From the NCBI GenBank assembly GCA_029204225.1, contig CM055092.1, positions 15,338,059 through 15,402,058 of the forward strand: a stretch of DNA of 64,000 bases, written 5' to 3'. The DNA is from Diphasiastrum complanatum. Lineage: Eukaryota; Streptophyta; Lycopodiopsida; Lycopodiales; Lycopodiaceae. The notes beneath the pieces are model-generated. The model was not told the DNA's origin. It did not search any database and saw only the letters and a program-made list of their open reading frames with translations. Both the position numbers and the translations under genes were made by a program. Positions 56,950 to 64,000 of this stretch are shown here, in pieces; positions within the stretch are counted from its first letter, which is position 1; the number at the start of each line of letters is the position of its first letter.

Positions 56950-58167
56950 ATGGCAAACATGGGAGAGTCCATTTTGAGTGAAAGTAGCAAATTGGACGGG
57001 ATTTCCAACTATGCAGTGTGGAAATTCAAAATGAAAAACATACTGATGGAGAAAGATGTGTGGGAAGTCGTCACAGGTGATGAGAGAAGGCCGCCAAATG
57101 AAGCAGACATCAAAGTGTTCGACAAAAAGATGAGGAAAGCTTTGACCTTCATTAACTTGTCAGTGAAGGATCAAATCATTACCCACATTTGTGATGCTAT
57201 TACACCCAGACACGCATGGGATATGCTAAAGGAGCAGTTCGAGACGTCAAATCCGTCAAGAATCATGTTTCTGAAGTCAAAGTTGAATAGTGCCCTCATG
57301 GAGCAAGGAGAGCACATTCAGACGTACATGACCAGAATCAAGACAATGAGAGAGGAACTGCATTCTATTGGAGAACGCATACGTGATGTGGAGCTAGTGC
57401 ATAATGCATTATGCGGCATTGCAGAACCCTATCAGATGTTTGTGAGTGGAATAGCATCAAGAGAAAGATTGCCAACCTTTGACGAGCTCACAAGAATCTT
57501 GATGCAGGAAGAGCAACTACAAGAAATGGTGAAAGCTAGACGTCAAAATACTGATGATCAGGCACTTGCGACACGCCAAAAACAAGGCAAGGGCAAGGGC
57601 AAGAAGAAGACTAAACAGCAATTTTCCAAGTCTCAGGAGGATGAGGGATCTTCCAACAAAACTAAGAAGAAAGGAAAGTTCTTCCATTGTGGTAAAAAGG
57701 GCCACTGGAAGAGTGAATGTCGCAAATTCATGGCGGAACAAGGCAAGGGAAAACCAAAACAAGCAGGTAACCTTGTCGATGAGGGTGAGGCTGAAGACTC
57801 TAGCATCTTCATATCTGCATTGTCATTTAATCAAGATGATCAAGCATGGTATATTGACTCAGGAGCCACAAGACACATGACAGGTAACAAGAACTGGTTC
57901 AGTAGTTTGAAGGCATTGGATAATGGAACATCTGTTTCACAAGCAAATGGTGAGGTGTGCATGATCAAGAGGATAGGCACAGTTTCAATCCAACTGCCTG
58001 ATGGCAAAAGCAGGATGATCAGGGAGGTACTTTACGTACCAGGTTTGAAGAAAAATCTACTTTCTGTTGGAGTCATTACTGATCAAAAGTTGAAAGTAGA
58101 ATTCACCCATGATCGTTGCTTTGTGAAGGATGCGAACCAAAAGTTCAAGTTATTGCGAATGGAGTAA
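56950..58167 (+). pseudogene. Inner copia gag, protease and start of integrase zinc region
   Basis: The frame starts MANMGESILSESSKLDG and runs 405 codons. It contains the UBN2/gag region (ISNYAVWKFKMKNILMEKDV), a basic stretch near 57590, and a zinc knuckle with FHCGKKGHWKSEC (57684-57720) whose first Cys is Phe-His shifted (only three ligands in canonical spacing). The protease motif WYIDSGATRHMT is near 57850. A frameshift near 58137 moves the rest to another frame. Apart from that, this part could be translated. The ATG at 56950 lies 13 codons from the first conserved block. Confidence 0.85.
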
Positions 58168-61082
58168 GAGAGCCCAATACAAAAATGTACAGGTTGAATG
58201 CCACAATCAAGGGGCAACATGGACTTGTGTCATCCGTTCCTTCGCAAATTGAGTTGTGGCACAAGAGGCTTGGTCACTTGAACTTGGGAAGCCTCAGTTT
58301 GATGAGAAAATTGGAGATGGTAACAGGACTGCCTACAATAGAAGATCACTTGAAATTGATGTGCGAATCTTGTATATATGAGAAGCAGCATCGAGAGAGA
58401 TTCAATAAAGGGGATGTTGCAAGAGCAAAGAACATCCTGGATTTAATCCACACAGATTTATGCAGGCCCATGAGGACCATGTCCTTAGGAAAAGCCTTCT
58501 ATTTCATGACCTTTATTGATGATATGTCACGTAAGACGTGGATCTACTTCTTGAAGAAGAAATAAGATGCTTTTGATAACTTCAAGAACTTCAAAAACTT
58601 GGTCAAAAATCAGATAGGTAAGAAGATCAAAGTCCTAAGATCAGATAGTGGAGGTGAGTATAAGTCTAATGACTTCAATGATCTTTCTGATCAATGTGGG
58701 ATTAAAAGACAATCTACGCAAGCTCATACTCCTGCTCTCAATGGTGTAGCTGAGCGCAAAAATCGTAAGATTGTGGAAAGTGCCAGATCTATGCTAGCTG
58801 AGATGAAATTACCAAAAGATTTTTGGTCAGAAGCATGTAGCACGGCAGTCTATCTTCAAAATAGAAGTCCTACCATTGCCATACCAAAAATTACACCTGA
58901 GGAAGCATTCACAAATAAGAAGCCAAAGGTGAACCACTTGAGAATCTTTGGATGTAAGGCCTTTGTACATATTCCTAAGGAAGAAAGACGTAAACTTGAT
59001 GCAAAAGCTATCAAGTGCATATTTCTAGGATATGATGATCGCGTGAAGGGCTATAGATGTTTTGATCCAGTCGAAAACAAAATCCATATAAGCCGAGATG
59101 TTATCTTTGATGAATCTAAGATGTATGAAGACGAAGATGCTGAGAAGATAGACACATCCAGTAGAAAAAATGGCATAGTGAGAATACCACTTGATGATGA
59201 TCCATTCATTGACCTTCCGAGTGATGAACATGAGGATACATCTCAAGATACTACTACTCAACCTCAAGAAACAGGTTGGAGAGGTAGGGACAAACCTTTT
59301 GGTGCAAGAAGGATTGAAATTGCAGGTGACAAATGCAAGGAGAAGGATGTACCGTGGGATACATTTTCACCAGGAAGCCGATGACCTGACAGAAAGCTCC
59401 CTAAGTGGTTTGAGAGATTGATGGAGAGCCACGATATAGATGACTTTTCAGGATCATCTAACCAGGGAGAGCTACGAAGATCAACAAGAGAGAAGATACT
59501 ACCTGAAAGGTATGAAGCAAATTATGCTGTGTTATCCAGCATTATTCAAAGCAAAGAACCTTCGACTTATGGTGAAGCGAAGGATGATGACATTTGGATC
59601 AAAGACATGGGAGAGGAGATGGAGTCAATTGCTAAGCATAGCACATGGGACTTAGTAGAACCACCAGTTGGCAAGAAACCCATTGGTTGTAAATGGGTAT
59701 GTAGAACTAAGTACCATGCAGATGGAAGCATAGCAAAGCACAAAGCAAGATTGGTAATCAAAGGGTACGCACAAAATAAAGGCATTGACTATGAGAAGGC
59801 CTTTGTGCCGGTGTGTAAGTAGAATACTCTACGTCTACTTATTGCTTTAGCTTCACATTTTGGTTGGCCTTTGCACCATATGGATGTGAAATCTGCTTTT
59901 CTAAATGGTGAGTTAGAAGAAAAAGTGTTCATGGATCAACCTGAAGGCTTTGTAATGAAGGGACATGAAAATAAAGTATGTCGCTTGAAGAAAGCGCTTT
60001 ATGGTCTTAAACAAGCACCACGTGCATGGTATAGCAGGATTGATGCCTACTTTCGTTCAAAGGGGATGGTGAGAACACATTCTGATCCAAATCTATATGT
60101 CTTATGCTTTGATGGTATGGTTGCTTTGATTGTTCTTTATGTTGATGACTTGATTATTACGGGAAATAATCAAGAGATGATAGACATAATCAAGAAAGAC
60201 CTCATGGAACAATTTGAGATGACGGATCTCAGCCTGATGCATTACTGCCTTGGAATAGAAGTGTGGCAAAAAGGACATGAAGTGGGTTTACCACAGGTGA
60301 AATATGTCAAAGAGTTACTACACAGGTTTAGGTTGCAGGATTGCAAACCAGTAAACACTCCTATTGAACCAGGTAAAAAGCTTTCTAAGCTTGATGAATC
60401 ACAGTCATTTGATGCTACGCTATATAGACAATTAGTAGGGAGCATGATTTACCTTACCACGACTAGACCAGATATATGCTATGTTGTTGGCATTGTAAGT
60501 CAGTTTATGGCAGCACCTACAGAAACGCATTGGAAAGCAGCTAAACGCATTTTGCGTTATGTGAAAGGTACTTCAAAGTATGGCTTGATTTACAGGAAGC
60601 ATGATAGTTTACCTGAGTTGTGTGGCTATGTGGATGCGGACTGGGGAGGTGACTATGATGATCGTAGATCCACCATAGGATATATATTCCAGTTTTGTGG
60701 TAATTGCTTTTCCTGGTCTAGTAAGAGGCAAATTACAATTGCTCTTTCCACCACAGAAGCAGAGTATAAGGCAATGTGTAGTGTTGCACAAGAAGCTATA
60801 TGGTTGAGACAAATCTTGGAAGACATTGGCATGAAGCAGAAAAATCCCACAACTTTACATAGCGACAGTCAGAGTGGCATTCAGCTAGCAAAGAATCCAG
60901 TGTTCCATGCGAGAACTAAACACATTGAGATTCAATATCACTTCATACGTGAAAGGCTGCTAAGTCATGAAATTCATGTTGTTCATTGTAGCACAGAAGA
61001 ACAACATATTTTCACTAAGCCACTTACTGGAGAAAAGTTTGATAAGTTTAGATCAAAACTTTCTGTATTTAAAGTTTGTTGA
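58116..61082 (+). pseudogene. Inner copia integrase, reverse transcriptase and RNase H
   Basis: A single frame from the shift near 58137 to the stop at 61082, with in-frame stops at 58565 (TAA), 59384 (TGA) and 59822 (TAG). The integrase has WHKRLGHL and CESC, then a D-D-E core (IHTDLCRPM, SDSGGEY, NGVAERKNR). The integrase C-terminal region has RKLDAKAIKCIFLGYDD. Reverse transcriptase (about 59570-60230) has AFLNGELEEKVFM, LYGLKQAPRAWY and the active site LYVDDLIITG. RNase H shows YVDADWGGD, LSTTEAEYKA and KHIEIQYHFIRE. All catalytic motifs are kept, so it was active until recently. Confidence 0.88.
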
Positions 61083-61136
61083 CTTTAAAGCTATGTATAT
61101 GACTGTATAAAAAGTGACTCTACTTTAAGGGAGAGA

Positions 61137-61185
61137 GTTAGAATTAAAGTTAGAATCACTGTGTGACTGTAAGTGGGTCCTATCA
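61137..61185 (+). repeat. Inner copia 3' LTR, truncated to about 49 bp
   Basis: It follows the polypurine tract AAGGGAGAGA and equals the first 49 or so bases of the 5' LTR (to CTATCA), then jumps into outer-copia reverse transcriptase sequence. Confidence 0.85.
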
Positions 61186-62163
61186 GGCAAAACTCATGTC
61201 TAGTATTCGTTGTCCTCTATGTCGATGATTTGATTATCATAGGAAGTAATATGGGCTTAATTGATGAAATCAAATCATACCTTTCCAATACCTTTGACAT
61301 GAGCGATTTAGGGTTGATGCATTATTGTCTTGGTATTGAAGTTTGGCAAAAGGAAGACAATGTTATTCTTACGCAAAGCAAGTATACACGGGATCTATTG
61401 TATAAGTTCAATATGCAAGATTGCAAGTCACTAAGTACTCCAATGGAGGAAATTTGATGAAGCCGAGAAAGTTGATGCATACTTATACAGGTAGTTAGTG
61501 AGCAGTTTAATCTATTTGACACACACACGTCTTGACATTGCTTATGCTATTGGTGTGGTAAGTCAATTTATGGAAGAACTTAGTTAGACTCATTGGAAAG
61601 CTGCTAAACATATTTTGAGATATGTTCAAGGCACGTTAAATTTTGGCTTGAAGTATGATCAATCTGAAGCCCTAATGTTGGTAGGTTATACATATGCTGA
61701 TTGGGCAAGAAATATTGATGATAGACGATCTACCAGTGGTCATACATTTAGCTATGGTAGAACTGCTATTTCTTGGAGCAGCAAGAAGCAACCTACAGTA
61801 GCCTTATCTTCGATAGAAGCTGAGTAGCGTGCACTTAGCAATGCTACACAAGAGGTAATATGGCTATGAAGATACTTACTGATTTGGGTCAATCACAGGT
61901 GGATCCTACAACTGTATATTGCGACAACAAATGTTGTATCCATCTTGCTAGAAACCCAATTCTACATGCTTAAACAAAACTCATCGAGATACATCATCAC
62001 TTTAGTTCAAGAGAAAATAATTGATGGCACCATTGATCTAGTCTTTTGTAAATCTGAAAATCAAGTGGCTGATATTTTTACTAAGTCTTTAGGTAAATAT
62101 AAATTTGAGAACCTTCGTAGTCTCTGTGGCATAGAAGAATGTAATTTTATCATTGAGGGAAAG
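61186..62163 (+). pseudogene. Outer copia RT end and RNase H relic
   Basis: The right half of the outer element resumes in reverse transcriptase (VLYVDDLIIIGSNMGLID, MHYCLGIEVWQKED) with YVDD intact. Shifts and stops follow near 61457-61610. RNase H has YADWARNIDDRRSTSGH, a TAG-split SSIEAE, and NQVADIFTKSLGKYKFENLR. It ends before the purine tract GAGGGAAAG. Confidence 0.87.
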
Positions 62164-62419
62164 TGTTAGAAATCAATGATAAACTTCATTGTTACACTTC
62201 TTAGTTACTGTTCACAATGTACTTTATTATTGACAACTATTACCAGCTGTAACTAGCCGTAGGCTAGTCCAGTAGTCTACTCCTAAGGTTTCTCTCTCTC
62301 TCTATCAGAGTTTTATATGTACATTTTACATTCAATATGAAGTTAGTGTGATAAAGTGATATTGTGTGTTGGTGATTGCTTATGGTGAATGCTTGATGTT
62401 GCATATCTGATTGTTGACA
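62164..62419 (+). repeat. Outer copia 3' LTR
   Basis: 256 bp, starts TGTTAGAAATC and ends TTGTTGACA; partner of 52967-53246. Confidence 0.92.
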
Positions 62420-63330
62420 CATCCGTCTTTTTCCTTAGAAAATGATGACTAATTTTGATATTTTTTGTCCATGAATGAAATCTTGGGACTAATGCTAGAG
62501 GTATACAAGTTTTACTGTCATGAAATATGGTCATTGTTGGGACTTGATGTACAGTCATATTTTGCAACAATGTTTGAGCTAATGGCTTTTCAACTTGCTG
62601 AAAATGTTGTGACATATTTTGCTTCTATCAAGTGTAGCGAAACAATTTTTTTTCTTTCAACTATTCCAAAATATTATTCCTCTTACCATCAAAAAATATT
62701 TGATATTGATTTTCCTATTTTAGTATTGCCTTTCCAATCAAACTCTATGTATCTTATCAATTATAAAATGTATTTTGAATCTATTTCCCATTAAATGCAA
62801 ACATAGTTGGTTGCCCCTTTGATATATCTAACTATCATCTTCAAATATTTCTAGTGGAGTGTACTAGGATTAGTTAGAAAATGACTCAACACACTTATTA
62901 AATAAGAGATATTAGGTTCAATACATACCATGGCATATATTAATGCACCTATTAGTGAGGTATTAAATATTTTCCATTCCAACCTATTGGGCAATGCCAA
63001 TAAGAAGCATGTCTTTTGACACTTTGAAGTCTAGGATCCATAGAACATTGATAGATTTGTAGCCATCTGTATCATAATTTTCTAGAATACCTTATAGATG
63101 TTTGTGTTGGTCATGAAAATTATTTTTTTCTTTTTCAAAATTTTTTATTCTAATGCAATAACGTGCTTCTCCAACATTTGTCATTTCAAACTCTTCTGAT
63201 AGTTCTCCTTCTAGTTCTATTCGAATTTTGTACCTTTTTGAACTAGAAAAACATGATCACTTATCTCTCGTAAATTGAACATGAATATATAGATTCCTCT
63301 TGTATGGGGTTTGAAAAATTATCTTGATTT
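62420..63330 (-). mobile_element. Older copia, RT and RNase H (right part), minus strand
   Basis: Reading right to left in broken frames it has EFEMTNVGEARYCIRIK (RT, near 63190), LIGALIYAMVCIEPNISYLI and SHFLTNPSTLH (near 62960-62880), IVRYIKGATNYVCI, FDWKGNTKIGKS (62730), LIEAKYVTT and FHSWTKNIKISHHFLRKK. Joined to 52966 across the CATCC site, it continues as VIHLEYYQTKDML. Many stops and the degeneration make it the oldest layer of the nest. The right limit is approximate. Confidence 0.75.
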
Positions 63331-64000
63331 AACATTTAGAAGATTCTCTTAACTACCTTTTAAGTATGATATTGTTGAAATCCTTTGCATATTATGCAAA
63401 TTTAGCTTATCCTCTCATCAAGCTACTAATATGAAACTATGAAGTTTGGCAGATATCTCAAATTGTAACTTCTATAGATTCTTGTGATCACATACTAAGC
63501 TTGATCATGCTCACTCCTTTGCATATTATGGACTACATAATGTGTGATTGGAGGCATATTGGAGGGATATAATGATAAGTCCTCACCATGTCAACAACAA
63601 GACAAGAGGATAAGCTATTATTTCCTACAATGTGTTAATAAACACAAATTATTAAGTTGTATGTGTGTCAAGAACATCTTACTCAAAGTATGTTAGGTCC
63701 ACGAATGTCATTGGATGACATAATTTTTTAAGTTCTATAAGAAAAAATCCTTGTTTTTTTGAAGATTTTATCCATGAGTGATTCTTATTTTCAGGGTTGA
63801 GCCAATCAGATTTGTAGATCAAAATTAGGTCATGTCATTATGCCATAGGTAATAGTGGTCTGAAACTCAATCTCGACCATCCATTTATGTACGATGTGAG
63901 TTGATGGAACTTATATCTCATAATCTTGTCAGTCCTCAATCGTGGCTTGAAGAATTAACTTGCCGATAATCTTTATAATTGGGAGAGGTGTAAACATTAT
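63331..64000. other. Unassigned sequence at the window end
   Basis: AT-rich with no domain I can support. It may be further reverse transcriptase of the older minus-strand copia, too decayed to call. Confidence 0.35.

Larger units (their letters stand above)
55322..61185 (+). mobile_element. Ty1/copia, inner element of the nest
   Basis: It has a 5' LTR of about 272 bp, a primer binding site at 55596, a long leader, gag-pol, and only the first 49 bases or so of the 3' LTR. The LTR ends are TTAGAATT and AATTCTAA. It lies in the outer copia just after the protease region. It is the best preserved copia here, with one frameshift and three in-frame stops. Confidence 0.9.
52967..62419 (+). mobile_element. 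Ty1/copia, outer element of the nest
   Basis: Two LTRs (52967-53246 and 62164-62419), a tRNA-Met-type primer site at 53247, a polypurine tract before 62164 and CATCC target duplications define a complete insertion. Its coding region is decayed, and it is split by a second copia at 55322-61185. The part between the protease and the end of reverse transcriptase is absent, probably deleted together with most of the inner 3' LTR. Confidence 0.92.

Noticed and set aside
1-64000. CRISPR arrays, operons, ribosome binding sites or other bacterial features
   Set aside because: The window is clearly plant nuclear DNA with spliceosomal introns; regular repeats are microsatellites or TE parts.
1-64000. 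Endogenous pararetrovirus or other viral copies
   Set aside because: All reverse-transcriptase regions come with integrase, LTRs or LINE C-termini, which fits retrotransposons; no movement protein or viral coat domain was seen.

Overview
This is a nuclear window from a land plant with a large, repeat-rich genome and very long introns; a fern or gymnosperm fits best, but the sequence alone does not settle the lineage. The evidence is a spliced plant-type nuclear gene, chromodomain Ty3/gypsy elements, Ty1/copia elements, an hAT DNA transposon, LINEs and long CT/GA/AC microsatellites. I see no bacterial, plastid or mitochondrial gene clusters.

Host gene. The only clear host gene is the 3' part of a + strand DEAD-box RNA helicase (plant RH1, DDX51/Dbp6-like). 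Its six exons in the window are 8247-8398, 29527-29710, 41638-41825, 42983-43187, 43324-43429 and 44270-44373. All junctions are GT-AG, every phase matches, and the exons total 939 nt (312 codons plus stop). Helicase motifs II to VI are intact. The introns are 21,128, 11,927, 1,157, 136 and 840 bp. Upstream exons (Q motif, Walker A) must lie to the left of the window. A poly(A) signal is at 44548.

Layout. 1-5494: chromodomain gypsy A1 (decayed, 5' end cut by the window). 5497-6325: minus-strand 5' fragment of gypsy B. 6326-8246: non-coding sequence upstream of the first exon. Intron 1 (8399-29526) holds CT-rich repeats, two LINE copies, a complete young gypsy C (13730-17740; two 358-bp LTRs, AAGTG target duplication, no gag or primer site), gypsy A2, gypsy B2, an intron-containing hAT transposase relic, AC/CT microsatellites and a third LINE copy. 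Intron 2 (29711-41637) holds a minus-strand gypsy relic, several kilobases of unassigned sequence and a pair of diverged direct repeats. Downstream of the gene come AT-rich sequence, an old L1-like LINE (46.7-47.75 kb), copia fragments (48.6-51.5 kb) and a three-level copia nest (about 52.4-63.3 kb).

Copia nest. A copia at 55322-61185 sits in a copia at 52967-62419 (CATCC duplication), which sits in a decayed minus-strand copia whose RNase H reading frame rejoins across the CATCC site.

How the parts relate. The helicase gene has kept intact exons and splice sites while its introns grew by repeated insertion. None of the mobile elements has an intact coding sequence. Gypsy C and the inner copia are the best preserved. 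I found no convincing new gene system; the notable items are element architectures, the giant-intron gene and repeats placed so that they could affect its splicing.
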